Positions 41,936 through 50,707 of a stretch of DNA of 64,000 nucleotides are shown one piece after another; positions within the stretch are counted from its first letter, which is position 1; every line of letters begins with the position of its first letter. The DNA is taken from the NCBI GenBank assembly GCA_020636325.1, contig JACJYC010000014.1:62001-126000 (forward strand), written 5' to 3'. The translations under genes were made by a program, and so were the position numbers. The stretch is from Lewinellaceae bacterium. Its GTDB lineage: Bacteria > Bacteroidota > Bacteroidia > Chitinophagales > Saprospiraceae. The notes below the pieces were generated by a model that was not told the origin of the DNA, did not search any database, and saw only the letters and a program-made list of their open reading frames with translations.

Positions 41936-42262
41936 ACCCGGTTTGAATATAGGATTTCCGGCCTGTAGGGCCGGTATGTGATGGCTTTCCAATCGGCAAC
42001 ATCTGTATCGGCCGATGCCGGATCGACGCCTCTAAAAATGGATGGAATGTATCTCAACCGGCGTTACAAAATATCATTCGCCGGCCCGACAGGCAGGGGG
42101 CTTACATCGTTGCCCGGCAGCTACGGATTTGGCGATCCTGGCGGACCGCTGTCCAAAAAGGGAGACTGTTCAAAACAGTGTTTTCGCGCAAAGACGCAAA
42201 GATCTGATTTTTAGCAAGCTGCGCATGCTAAAAATCCGGTTGACACAAAATCCTGAATAGTC
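41907..42262. repeat. Dispersed intergenic repeats, families B and C, second copies
   Basis: 41907-41975 and 42099-42151 match the two parts of 24371-24494 (including the CCGGCC-TGTA-GGCCGG hairpin). 42184-42262 matches 27611-27692, with the same ends but a different inner hairpin (TTTTTAGCA/TGCTAAAAA, 9 bp). The order of the pieces differs from the other sites because extra sequence separates them. No coding signal is seen in the whole gap 41501-42413. Confidence 0.65.
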
Positions 42263-42317
42263 TCCAAAAAGGCCAACCAATGAAGTCCATTTTTATTCCG
42301 CAAAAAAAAACCATTGC

Positions 42318-42410
42318 AAGTCGTAAGCAGTTGACTGCTTACGACTTACAACTTACGACTTACAACTTACGACTTACGACTTACAACTTACACCTTATAA
42401 CTTACGGCTT
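42318..42410. repeat. 13-bp inverted repeat plus ten-unit heptamer array
   Basis: AAGTCGTAAGCAG/CTGCTTACGACTT form a perfect 13-bp stem with a TTGA loop (42318-42347). From 42341 ten units of ACGACTT / ACAACTT (variants ACACCTT, ATAACTT, ACGGCTT) follow and end three bases before the stop codon (42414-42416) of the leftward T9SS gene. In that gene's direction the unit reads AAGTCGT, the same as at 41513-41596. Confidence 0.9.
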
Positions 42411-42413
42411 GAC

Positions 42414-43418
42414 TTACTGCACAACAAACCGGCTCATCAGCCGCGCCTTATCCGTAATGACGCCGTAAACATACGCGCCGGCCGGCAATTTGCTCAGGTC
42501 AACCGTTTCATTCTGCTTGCCCGGGGCCTGGTAGCCCTTGTCGATCCGCTGAAGGAGTTTGCCCTCGGTGGTATAGATATCGATGGTGACCTTGCTGCCC
42601 TGTTCCAGATCGTAGCTCACCAGGATATCGTCTTTTGCCGGGTTGGGCGTTGCCGGGTAGATGCGCAGGCCGTTCACGTCGGCAAAAGGTTCCGATTGGG
42701 AAGCGACCGGGTCGAATTCGACCACGGCGCCAAGCAGGAATTCAAGTTCGAGCTGCCAGCCATTCTGGTCATCAATGGTATGCCAGGTATCGTCCTCCCA
42801 TTTTTCCCAGGCATTGGCGCCGTCGCCGCAGCCGTCCTCTGTAGACCAAAGGGCTATCGTATCATTGGTAGCGTAGAGGCTGGAAATGTCAATACCTACA
42901 AAAAAATCGGGACCTGTAACTGACGGGGCCGAAGCAAAACTGAAAATGGTGGGCGGCAGGCCGGTGTCGCTGGTCGCTACATTGCTGACCGAAACGTTGG
43001 AGCTGGTCCCTAATAACGTCCCCGGAGCGCCGTTGCCGGCTGCGCTGTAAACCTTTGCACGGAGGGCGCCGTTGCCAACGGAAGCTGCATCGGCAAAAAA
43101 GCCCCAAACTTCGCGAACCTTGAAATTGCTGCCTTCTCCCAAAGTCAGCGATTGCGCTTTTTCCTTGTCCAGATAACCGTTGTTTCCGGCGACATAGCCC
43201 CAGTTATCCGAATAATAACTGATGATGTTATCGCTGCACTGCAGGCTGAAAGCATCGCCCAGCAGCGTATCCATATCCACCGGAGCGCGATCATTTTTTT
43301 CGGAAACCGGCGAAATAAACCGGGTCCTTTCCAGGCTGCCGGATGTGGTTCTTTGGGCGTACGTAATGGTTGTCATCAGGCTCAGAAAGAGCGCGGGTAG
43401 TAAAACTTTCCTGATCAT
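42414..43418 (-). CDS. Secreted protein with type IX sorting domain (type A)
   Basis: A 334-residue secreted protein: signal peptide MIRKVLLPALFLSLMTTITYAQ, a beta-rich middle (CSDNIISYYSDNWGYVAGNNGY; REVWGFFADAASVGNGALRAKVY; FFVGIDISSLYATNDTIALWSTEDG) that resembles exported metal- or sugar-binding jelly-roll proteins, and a C-terminal T9SS type A domain (LRIYPATPNPAKDDILVSYDLEQGSKVTIDIYT…LLQRIDKGYQAPGKQNETVDLSKLPAGAYVYGVITDKARLMSRFVVQ pattern). It is likely exported through the outer membrane and anchored or released. Its biological role is unknown. Confidence 0.9.
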   Translation of the reverse strand: MIRKVLLPALFLSLMTTITYAQRTTSGSLERTRFISPVSEKNDRAPVDMDTLLGDAFSLQCSDNIISYYSDNWGYVAGNNGYLDKEKAQSLTLGEGSNFKVREVWGFFADAASVGNGALRAKVYSAAGNGAPGTLLGTSSNVSVSNVATSDTGLPPTIFSFASAPSVTGPDFFVGIDISSLYATNDTIALWSTEDGCGDGANAWEKWEDDTWHTIDDQNGWQLELEFLLGAVVEFDPVASQSEPFADVNGLRIYPATPNPAKDDILVSYDLEQGSKVTIDIYTTEGKLLQRIDKGYQAPGKQNETVDLSKLPAGAYVYGVITDKARLMSRFVVQ

Positions 43419-43535
43419 TGCGATTGGTTTTTTGTATAAAAAAAAAGGTTGTTGCTTAAAAATACAAGCCTACGGGGTAAGGTGTTGCTTTTTTAACATA
43501 GATTAACTTTATTTGGCAAGGGGCGTACAAAATGC

Positions 43536-44318
43536 TCATTTCCCTTTGAATCGGGCCGGCCGTTTTTCCAGAAAGGCAGCAACCCCTTCCCGGTAATCAT
43601 CCGTAGCGCCGGCTTCGGATTGGAGCCGGTCTTCCAGGATCAACTGTTGGTCCAGGTTGTTTTCCAGCGACCCGTTCAGGGCTTTTTTGGTCAGTGCCAG
43701 GGCTCTGGTCGGCATTTCCGCCAGACGGCCGGCCAGCTTTAAAGCCTCCTCCGCAAACGATTCGTCCGGCAAAACCCGGTATAACATCCCCATGCTCAAG
43801 GCCTCCCGGGCAGCTATTTTGTCTCCTGTCATCATCAGGGCCGAAGCGCGCTGCCAGCCGATCAAACGGGGCAGATGATAAGTACCGCCGCTGTCGGGTA
43901 TCAGCCCGATCTTGCTGAAGGCCTGTATAAAAGAAGCCGACTCGGTTGCTACCACAACGTCGCAAGCCAGGGCAATGTTCGCTCCGGCGCCGGCAGCCAC
44001 TCCGTTTACAGCGGCAACCACCGGTTTTTCCAACGCCCGTATGCGGGTGATGACGGGGTTGTAATGCTCCGACAGGATCACCTTGAGGCTCGGCCCGTTT
44101 TCAGATACGACTTCCTGGAGATCCTGTCCGGCGCAAAACGCTTTGCCGGCGCCCGTCAGGAGGACCGCCCTGATCCCGTCATCTGCGGCGCACTGGTCGA
44201 GGCGGGATTGCAGGGCAAGCGCCATTTCCCGGTTGAAGGCGTTGTAGACTTGGGGCCGGTTCAGGGTAATCATCCCCACCTGGCCGATCAGTTCGAATTG
44301 TATGCTTTCCATATGCAT
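43536..44318 (-). CDS. Enoyl-CoA hydratase/isomerase, PaaG-like
   Basis: A 260-residue crotonase-fold enzyme. The oxyanion hole loops are in AFCAGQDLQEV (about 62-72) and VNGVAAGAGANIALACD (about 104-120), and GLIPDSGGTYHLPRLIG carries Asp in place of the hydratase Glu. This pattern matches the 1,2-epoxyphenylacetyl-CoA isomerase group (PaaG), but the C-terminus EGVAAFLEKRPARFKGK is common to all crotonases. An ATG 6 bases downstream (44312) is an alternative start. It lies nine bases after the stop of the LytTR regulator on the same strand, so probably cotranscribed. No other phenylacetate genes are in the window, so the in vivo pathway is not settled. Confidence 0.88.
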   Translation of the reverse strand: MHMESIQFELIGQVGMITLNRPQVYNAFNREMALALQSRLDQCAADDGIRAVLLTGAGKAFCAGQDLQEVVSENGPSLKVILSEHYNPVITRIRALEKPVVAAVNGVAAGAGANIALACDVVVATESASFIQAFSKIGLIPDSGGTYHLPRLIGWQRASALMMTGDKIAAREALSMGMLYRVLPDESFAEEALKLAGRLAEMPTRALALTKKALNGSLENNLDQQLILEDRLQSEAGATDDYREGVAAFLEKRPARFKGK

Positions 44319-44327
44319 TTGGGTTCA

Positions 44328-45047
44328 TCAGCGATAAAAGACCCATTCCACCACTTCGTCTTTTTTGCTCCGGCTGATGGGAATTTTGAATTTTTCGATT
44401 TCCAGCATATTGCCGTTGAGGGACTGTACCTTGTCCTTGGCAACGATATAGGATTTGTGGACCCGCAGGAAGTTGCCGGCGGGGAGGATGCCTTCCAGGC
44501 GCTGGAGGCTCTCGAGGGTGACGTACCTTCCATCCGCGCAAACGATGCGGACGTATTCTTTCAGCCCCTCTATGAACAGGATCCTGTCGAAAACGATCTT
44601 TACCAGCTTGCCGTCCACTTTGGCGGTAAAATAGTCTTTCCCCGCCTCTGGGGTGTCAGCCGGACTAACCGGCGGCATTTTCCGCACTTTCAGCTGCTCC
44701 CTGGCTTTGCCGACCGCCTGCAGGAAACGCTCCAGCGAAAAGGGCTTGAGCAGATAATCCACTGCGTTCAGGTCGAAAGCGTCAACGGCAAAATTGCTGT
44801 AAGCGGTGGTAAAAATAACTACCGGCGGTTGCCGCAGGGTTTTGAGCAGGTTGATGCCGCTCAGGGCGGGCATCTGAATATCCAGAAACAGGAGGTCGAC
44901 AGGCCGGCTGTTCAGGATTTCGACGGCTTTGACCGGGCTTTTCACCTTGTCCACAATTTCGAGATCCGCCACTTCGCCCGCAAAATTCTCCAGCAGGTTC
45001 AGGGCCAGGAATTCATCGTCCACCAGCAGCGTTTTGATCTTTTCCAT
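44328..45047 (-). CDS. LytTR-family response regulator
   Basis: A 239-residue two-component regulator. The receiver domain has the acidic pair Asp10/Asp11, the phospho-acceptor Asp56 in LLFLDIQMP, Thr80/81 in VIFTTAY and Lys101 in YLLKPF. The C-terminal LytTR DNA-binding domain spans about 138-237 (YFTAKVDGKLVKIVFDRILFIEGLKEYVRIV; LPAGNFLRVHKSYIVAKDKV). No histidine kinase gene is adjacent, so it is an orphan regulator, perhaps paired with a LytS-type kinase elsewhere. The gene is followed closely by the enoyl-CoA hydratase gene and preceded by a 9-bp repeat array. Confidence 0.93.
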   Translation of the reverse strand: MEKIKTLLVDDEFLALNLLENFAGEVADLEIVDKVKSPVKAVEILNSRPVDLLFLDIQMPALSGINLLKTLRQPPVVIFTTAYSNFAVDAFDLNAVDYLLKPFSLERFLQAVGKAREQLKVRKMPPVSPADTPEAGKDYFTAKVDGKLVKIVFDRILFIEGLKEYVRIVCADGRYVTLESLQRLEGILPAGNFLRVHKSYIVAKDKVQSLNGNMLEIEKFKIPISRSKKDEVVEWVFYR

Positions 45048-45084
45048 TCGTTTTCATTTTGAGGTCATACCCATCTGATGAATC

Positions 45085-45138
45085 GAATCAATCGAATCAA
45101 TCGAACCAATCGAATCAATCGAATCAATCCAACCAATC
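45085..45138. repeat. Six-unit 9-bp array next to the dynamin gene stop
   Basis: Units GAATCAATC, GAACCAATC, CAACCAATC in tandem, ending four bases before the stop (TGA, plus-strand TCA 45143-45145) of the dynamin-like gene. Confidence 0.88.
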
Positions 45139-45142
45139 CACA

Positions 45143-46876
45143 TCATTCCGGCATTTCCAGCCGTTTTCCCAATTCTTCCAGCCGCGTAGCGATTTCTTTA
45201 TGACTGGCAAATAATTTTTCCAACTGCTTTTCCTCTTGTTCCAGCAATTTGTCAAACTGCGCGAAATACCCCTCTATGCGGTCCTTGAGCCGTTTGATGT
45301 ACACTTTCAGGTTTTCCGTCACCTCATCTCCGATGCGGACCCGTCCTTTGGCGATCTCATTCCGGTAACCTTCCACCACCTGGCGGCGTTTGATGCCGGT
45401 TGAAACTCCGGCAAACAACAGCCCGATGGCGGTCAGAATCCCTCCGGTGATATCGAACACCATGCCGTTGGTCACGGTCATGATGATCACGCCGATGGCG
45501 GCCAGTCCGCTGCCGGTGGCCAGGTTGGGCGCCAGATTTTGCCGGGTGGGGAAGAGGGAGGCGTCGCGGAAATTGTCCGATTTGCCGATAAAACCGGCGA
45601 AGGTCTCCTGGAGGTCGCGCAGTACATTGCTCCGCCGTTCGGCGATATCGCTGAACAGGCCGTAATCGTCCTTGAGGATGGTCCTGCTGCTCCGGATCTT
45701 CAGGTCGATGATCTTGGCCATTTGCTGTATGCTGTCGGCCACGTCCACTACCCCGTCGTTGAGGCGCTGCTGCAGGTTGGCATTGAGGTCGCCTTCCAGC
45801 CTTTTGGCCAGGTCTTCGAGCCAATCCTTAGCGGAGGATTTCCTGCGGAAAATGCCGGCCACCGAGCGCCGCAGCAATGAAAAGAAAGAAAGCCCGGCGC
45901 GGAGTTCATCCTCTCCCTCGCGGGTGGTCCGGTCATAGGCGGCCAGCAGGTTTTCCACGAGCATGTCGACCTGCTTGTCGCTTTTCACTGCCTGATCCTG
46001 AAGGGTCTGGTGAATATCCTTCCGGAAATCCGTATCCGCCACCCATTGTTTTTTTCGCAATTCGATGCCTTCAAGGATGCGTTGGTTGACCTGACCGGCC
46101 GTTTCGACGCTGTTGCCCAGTTTAAGCCTGGGGGCTTTTCCGCCGGTGATGTTCTGCCGGATGAAAGCCCGAAGCCCGTCGAATCCGCTGCCGGCGGCAT
46201 CGCCCTCCATTTCCTGTTTGGCGGAAACGGCAAAAACCTGCGGCGACCTGACGCCTTTGCTCTCCGCATGGCCGTATACCCCCTTGACATTGATCTCCAG
46301 GTCGGATTCGGGCATGAGGTCCTTTTGCTGCAGGACAAAGATCACCTTGCGGCGCCATTCCGCATTGATGAAATCGAAGAATTCCCAGGAGGATTGCCGG
46401 TAGGGATTTTTTGCTTCGAACACGAAAACGATCAGGTCTGAGAACGGAATGAACCGCTCGGTAATTTCCTGGTGGTGGGCGACGATCGTGTTGGTGCCCG
46501 GGGTATCCACGATCGCAATATCCCGCAGTATTTCCACCGGAAGGAATATTTTCTTCAGGTGGGGGTTGATCACCTCGGTGGTTTCTACCTCCCCGTAAAG
46601 GATTTGCTGCACCGTATCGGTCATGGGCTGGGGCGCTACCCTGGCGATTTCCTTGCCGGTGCCCAGCAAGGCGTTGATGAAGCTGCTCTTGCCGGCTTTG
46701 ACCTCGCCGACAATAACGAACATAAAAGGTTCGTGCAGGCGGTTGCGGAGGTTGCTGACCATTTCAGCCAGTTCTTCATTTCCGGTCAGATTGGCCAGTT
46801 CATTCAGGTCCTTGACCGTTTCCTCCAATTGGGAACGGATCGGCAGCAGATCCTTATTCAGTAATTGGTTCGTCAT
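45143..46876 (-). CDS. Bacterial dynamin-like protein
   Basis: A 577-residue dynamin-family GTPase that probably bends or fuses membranes. GTPase motifs: G1 GEVKAGKSSFINAL (about 57-70), G2 Thr in PMTDTV, G3 DTPGTNT (about 124), G4-like LQQKD. The long helical stalk follows; two hydrophobic stretches near 432-470 (SGLAAIGVIIMTVTNGMVFDITGGILTAIGLLFAG pattern) form the membrane paddle, and the last about 80 residues are coiled coil (LKDRIEGYFAQFDKLLEQEEKQLEKL). The start overlaps the end of the WbqC gene by 23 bases, which suggests one transcript. Single-gene form, without the paired BDLP2 seen elsewhere. Confidence 0.92.
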   Translation of the reverse strand: MTNQLLNKDLLPIRSQLEETVKDLNELANLTGNEELAEMVSNLRNRLHEPFMFVIVGEVKAGKSSFINALLGTGKEIARVAPQPMTDTVQQILYGEVETTEVINPHLKKIFLPVEILRDIAIVDTPGTNTIVAHHQEITERFIPFSDLIVFVFEAKNPYRQSSWEFFDFINAEWRRKVIFVLQQKDLMPESDLEINVKGVYGHAESKGVRSPQVFAVSAKQEMEGDAAGSGFDGLRAFIRQNITGGKAPRLKLGNSVETAGQVNQRILEGIELRKKQWVADTDFRKDIHQTLQDQAVKSDKQVDMLVENLLAAYDRTTREGEDELRAGLSFFSLLRRSVAGIFRRKSSAKDWLEDLAKRLEGDLNANLQQRLNDGVVDVADSIQQMAKIIDLKIRSSRTILKDDYGLFSDIAERRSNVLRDLQETFAGFIGKSDNFRDASLFPTRQNLAPNLATGSGLAAIGVIIMTVTNGMVFDITGGILTAIGLLFAGVSTGIKRRQVVEGYRNEIAKGRVRIGDEVTENLKVYIKRLKDRIEGYFAQFDKLLEQEEKQLEKLFASHKEIATRLEELGKRLEMPE

Positions 46877-47546
46877 GTTCGGTATTCTTGCCAGGCGACC
46901 CCGGCGGAGCTGACAGCATGGATTTCTCCAATATGCCCCGGGCTCCCGGGCCGCAACAAAAAAGAAGGTCCAAGATACTCAAATTGGGAATAAACCCGAA
47001 CCGTTCCTGAAAAACCTGCGAATAGGTTGCAGGAGAAAAATCAGGGTCCGGCGGGCCTTTAAGGGAAATCCTGTTGCGGAGATCCGCTATTCCCGGTACG
47101 GTAACCGTTGCAAGGTAAGATTGGGTGAACGAGATCCCGATATCCAGTTTCATCAGCCGGATCAGGGTTTGAAGCAATTCCAGATTCAGCTCGAACAGGA
47201 ATGCGTGTTTCTTGGCAAAAACGGCCTGGAATTCATCCCGGTAATGAATGAAAAACGGCGAATTGCCGTAGGCCGATTCGATGCTCCGCCAGTGTTTCTG
47301 GCGCCAGGGGTCGGTATAAGCTATCCGGACCTCCCGGATGGGTTGCTGCTGGTGCTTTCCGCCTTCCAGCGGTACAGATAGGCGCAGGATACCGTTGGCC
47401 GTTGCAATGGCGCATTTGTTCCGGTAGCTGCCCTTCTGGTAATTTTCCGCTCCCTCGATCATCAGGTCGGGGTACCGGATCAAATGGGCGAAATACTGCA
47501 CCGAAGGAAGATAATGCAATTCGATCAACGCTGTTTCCAATGACAT
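46854..47546 (-). CDS. WbqC-family protein
   Basis: A 230-residue member of the WbqC family, annotated as linked to surface polysaccharide synthesis, with unknown chemistry. Typical parts are ELHYLPSVQYFAHLI near the N-terminus, NYQKGSYRNKCAIATANGILRLSVPLEGGKH (with a conserved Arg/Lys/His set), VRIAYTDPWRQKHWRSIESAYGNSPFF and FQERFGFIPNLSILDLLFCCGP close to the C-terminus. The gene overlaps the dynamin gene, and the ARPP-1-like lipoprotein lies 53 bases upstream on the same strand. Whether it shares a pathway with these is unknown. Confidence 0.9.
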   Translation of the reverse strand: MSLETALIELHYLPSVQYFAHLIRYPDLMIEGAENYQKGSYRNKCAIATANGILRLSVPLEGGKHQQQPIREVRIAYTDPWRQKHWRSIESAYGNSPFFIHYRDEFQAVFAKKHAFLFELNLELLQTLIRLMKLDIGISFTQSYLATVTVPGIADLRNRISLKGPPDPDFSPATYSQVFQERFGFIPNLSILDLLFCCGPGARGILEKSMLSAPPGSPGKNTEHDEPITE

Positions 47547-47599
47547 CTCCCGGCCGGTGCGATTGATGTTGACTATTTTTTCTGGCGATGGCGGCGGCC

Positions 47600-48610
47600 T
47601 CAGTTGGACAGCGATGAGAAATGGACCAGATGCCCTTCGTTTTCAAATTTCGCGCCCTTCGATTTGTCGCCCGCGATCCCTTTATTGACCTCGTTCATTT
47701 TCAACTGGATGGCCTTCTCATTTCCTTTGGCTTCGGCACCGTAGGTAACCGCTTCGGTCACATAGCTGTGGAGCAAGGACGGCAACTGCCTGCGGAACAG
47801 GTCGGGATGACCGAAAACGTCCACCGCCATGATCCGGTCGCCGCTGATGGCCATTACGCCGACGGCATTTTCCAGACCGTCAAATTTACCGGCGAAGAAA
47901 TCCAGGTAAGCGTCCCGTTTGTTCGTATAGTCGTCCGCCGTTTCCAGGCCGGTATAGGCTTGGGTAGGCGTTGTTACGCTGTGGGCCGCCCGGAATTTGT
48001 CGACTTTTGCCCACACGGCTTCCTGGCCTTCGTTATCCTGGAGGGTTTTGCGGATGTCATTGGCGGCAACGTGATAATACCCGCTGAAGGCAAATATTTT
48101 CCTGCGCTGCGTTTCGGAGGCGGCGGCAACTACCTCATCCGGTTCGTTATAGCTCCAGCGGCTGTGTTCCACGCAGAAAACCGGCACGTCCTTGATCCGG
48201 TTGGCGGCGATCACCTGATCCTCGGCAATTACCCGGTCCTGGCGCCCGCCTTCAACCACATCGCCCGACATCAGGAAAACAGGCTGTTTGAGCTTGTTCT
48301 GGGCCGTCAGTACACTGCCGTGGTCGGCAAACCGGCCGAAAGGCATCTTCTCGCTGATCCTGAAATAATATTCTTTGATGGCCTCTTCCATTGTGAGGTA
48401 ACCGGCTGCGGCGGCATTCTGGCCGATAAAGGCCTGGTCGGCAACTACCGGCACCAATCTCAGGTTCTCATGCGTCCATTCGGGGTTGGCCTGCACGAGG
48501 GCGGAGAGGGCTCCCGGTGCGGGCGTTTCCGGGGTCTGGGTCCCTGTTCCTTCGCGTCCGCAGGAAAAAAGGGCTGCAAGCGTCAGAACGGATAAGATCA
48601 ATCTTTTCAT
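47600..48610 (-). CDS. Lipoprotein with ARPP-1-like domain (DUF6569)
   Basis: About 336 residues. Signal peptide MKRLILSVLTLAALFSC with lipobox LFSC. The mature domain resembles ARPP-1: ENLRLVPVVADQAFIGQ, PVFLMSGDVVEGGRQDRVIAEDQVI, and VPVFCVEHSRW (the conserved E-x-x-R-W part). The family's role is not known. ATG 48610 gives the lipoprotein signal; the earlier Met at 48652 lies close to the predicted transcription start. A near-consensus promoter is at 48660-48690. Probably attached to the periplasmic face or outer membrane. Confidence 0.85.
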   Translation of the reverse strand: MKRLILSVLTLAALFSCGREGTGTQTPETPAPGALSALVQANPEWTHENLRLVPVVADQAFIGQNAAAAGYLTMEEAIKEYYFRISEKMPFGRFADHGSVLTAQNKLKQPVFLMSGDVVEGGRQDRVIAEDQVIAANRIKDVPVFCVEHSRWSYNEPDEVVAAASETQRRKIFAFSGYYHVAANDIRKTLQDNEGQEAVWAKVDKFRAAHSVTTPTQAYTGLETADDYTNKRDAYLDFFAGKFDGLENAVGVMAISGDRIMAVDVFGHPDLFRRQLPSLLHSYVTEAVTYGAEAKGNEKAIQLKMNEVNKGIAGDKSKGAKFENEGHLVHFSSLSN

Positions 48611-48659
48611 GCTGAGGTATTTACAGGTATTTGGAATGACAGGGTAATGCATAGGCCTA

Positions 48660-48690
48660 CAAATATAGGCATATATTCATGAATCCGCAA
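48660..48690 (-). promoter_or_regulatory. Sigma-A promoter of the ARPP-1-like lipoprotein gene
   Basis: On the minus strand: TTG (plus CAA 48688-48690) – 20 bases – TATATTTG (48660-48667). The transcription start would fall near 48654, consistent with the ATG at 48610. Confidence 0.7.
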
Positions 48691-48745
48691 GGGGCTCCCC
48701 GTGTTCGTCCGGATTTGCACGAGTGGCGCGAAATTTAAGTGGCGC

Positions 48746-50668
48746 CTACCGGATCAGGCTGACCGAACCGGTGAATTCGCGTTCCGCGCCGTCGATGAAC
48801 ACGATTTGCATCCGGTAAACGTAGACGCCTTCCTGCTCATACCGGCCGCTGCTCTTTCCGTCCCATCCGGCGCCCGCAGCATCCGGCGCCAGGTCCTTGC
48901 CCTCATATACCAGGGCGCCCCAGCGGTCGAAAACCTGCATGAGGGCAATGCGGTCCACCTGGAATCCGTCGGAAAATGCGTTCAGCCGGTCGTTGATGCC
49001 GTCTCCGTTGGGTGAAAAGGCGTTGGGTACGAATATGCGGTAATCCTTGATGACACCGACGCGTACCGAATCCACGGCGCTGCATCCCCTGTTGTCGGTG
49101 ACCTTCAGGGTGTAAACGGTCGCATTCACCGGTGAGACTTCCTGGGCGGGGCAATCGAGGCAACTCAAGCCCGATGCACCCTGCCACGCGTAGGTCAGCC
49201 CCTGTTGCCCGGTATACGGCCGGAGGCGCACCGAACCGCCGAGTACAACCGCGGTGTCCGGCCCCAGTTCCAGTTCGACCGGCGAGGGATCCTCCACCGG
49301 GATAAATTCCTCCAGGCGGCACCCGAACCGGTCTTCGATCACCAGGTTGTAACTGCCGGCGCTCAGGCCTTCAATAATGCCCGGGGCCTGAACCACCTGA
49401 TCATTCAGAAAATACCGGTAAGGGCCGTTCCCCGGGGTGGTGAGTTGGAAAGCGATGGATCCGTTCTCATCGCCTGGGCAAAAAGGCTGCTCCACCTTGA
49501 TGCTGGCTTCAATTCCCGGATCTTCCACCACGGTCAGGTGCAATTCGACAATACTGTCGCACCCCCGGCTGGAGATCAGGTTTTGGGTGTATACGCCGGT
49601 GCGGTCGTAGACCGAACCGCCCAGCGCGTAAGTGGCCCCTTCGCAGATGGTATCCGTTTCCATGAAGCGGACCGGCAGGACTTCGATTTCGTGAAGGCTG
49701 GAGACGACCCTGCATTTTGTGTTTTGCAGGTTGGCAGCCGACCCTGCCAGGAAAAACCGGAACAGGTACCGCCCTTCCTGCAGCCCGGGCAGGTTTTCCG
49801 TTGCGTGGGTAGCGCCCTGGATATCCGTCCAGGTCTGGCCGTTATCGGCGCTTAGTTGCCATTGATAGTGGTGTTCGTTAAGGCTTGAGTTAAGGACCTG
49901 CGCTTCCAGGTCGACCACGCTGCCTGTGCAGTAATATTGGTGCGTTTCCGGTCCTGCAATCGCCGTAGGGCCGCAGGCGCGAAAGGAGATATTGTCGAGA
50001 GCGAGGTCGTTGCCGCCGCCGCCGGGCGCATTGTTGCGGATGGAGAGCTTGACGGTATTCTCATCCGGGCCGGTGGTGAAGGTAAATCCGAAAGTATGCC
50101 ATTTTTCATCCTGGGAAATGCCGCCGGAGCTGAAAAAAACCACATCGTTGATCAGGAAGCTGATATCGGGAAAAATGTGATTGGTCACGCCGGTTTTCAC
50201 CATATTGATCACATCGGCGCTGAACTCGTACAAGGTATTGGTGCACAACCCGGAAATGGTCTGCTCATAAAAAATGCCGGGGGCATAGCTGGCGTTCACC
50301 ACCATCATATAGCCGTTGGGGTCGGAGCTGTTGTCGCGGATGCGGACCCACGAACTGTAAATATTGCTCCAGGCGCCCGTATTGTTGGTCAGCACATAAT
50401 AGCCGTCGGAAGGCGGGGTGGAGGTGGTGTAAATGTAACCCGGTGCGATATGCGGATCGGTCTGAAGGATGGTAGCGGCGCCGGAACCAAAATCGCCGTC
50501 GGTAAAGATGTTCTCACCCAGGCTGCCGGAACAGCCGCCGGTGACAAAAAAAGTCCCGTTCTTATTCTCCGGCAGCTTGCCGGCTGTTAAAAAGCAGCTC
50601 GCAAGCGCCAGAACACCCAAAGCGGTCAGTCTAACGGTCGCCTGTGTTAAAAACGGGTATCTGATCAT
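48746..50668 (-). CDS. Large secreted protein with gliding-motility/T9SS type B C-terminus
   Basis: About 640 residues. N-terminal signal (FLTQATVRLTALGVLALASC), then a discoidin/carbohydrate-binding-like region (YYVLTNNTGAWSNIYSSWVRI; GNDLALDNISFRAC), Ig/PKD-like repeats with Cys pairs (TDTICEGATYALGGSVYDRTG; SASIKVEQPFCPGDENGSIAFQL-type SprB motif near 405-445), and the gliding-motility-associated C-terminal domain DYRIFVPNAFSPNGDGINDRLNAF...IALMQVFDRWGALVYEG that directs type IX secretion. The start could be 50698; ATG 50668 gives the shorter signal. Typical adhesin or surface protein of Bacteroidota; ligand unknown. Confidence 0.9.
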   Translation of the reverse strand: MIRYPFLTQATVRLTALGVLALASCFLTAGKLPENKNGTFFVTGGCSGSLGENIFTDGDFGSGAATILQTDPHIAPGYIYTTSTPPSDGYYVLTNNTGAWSNIYSSWVRIRDNSSDPNGYMMVVNASYAPGIFYEQTISGLCTNTLYEFSADVINMVKTGVTNHIFPDISFLINDVVFFSSGGISQDEKWHTFGFTFTTGPDENTVKLSIRNNAPGGGGNDLALDNISFRACGPTAIAGPETHQYYCTGSVVDLEAQVLNSSLNEHHYQWQLSADNGQTWTDIQGATHATENLPGLQEGRYLFRFFLAGSAANLQNTKCRVVSSLHEIEVLPVRFMETDTICEGATYALGGSVYDRTGVYTQNLISSRGCDSIVELHLTVVEDPGIEASIKVEQPFCPGDENGSIAFQLTTPGNGPYRYFLNDQVVQAPGIIEGLSAGSYNLVIEDRFGCRLEEFIPVEDPSPVELELGPDTAVVLGGSVRLRPYTGQQGLTYAWQGASGLSCLDCPAQEVSPVNATVYTLKVTDNRGCSAVDSVRVGVIKDYRIFVPNAFSPNGDGINDRLNAFSDGFQVDRIALMQVFDRWGALVYEGKDLAPDAAGAGWDGKSSGRYEQEGVYVYRMQIVFIDGAEREFTGSVSLIR

Positions 50669-50707
50669 GGCGGAAGGCCGTTTCAAGGTAGTGAACAATC
50701 GTTGATC

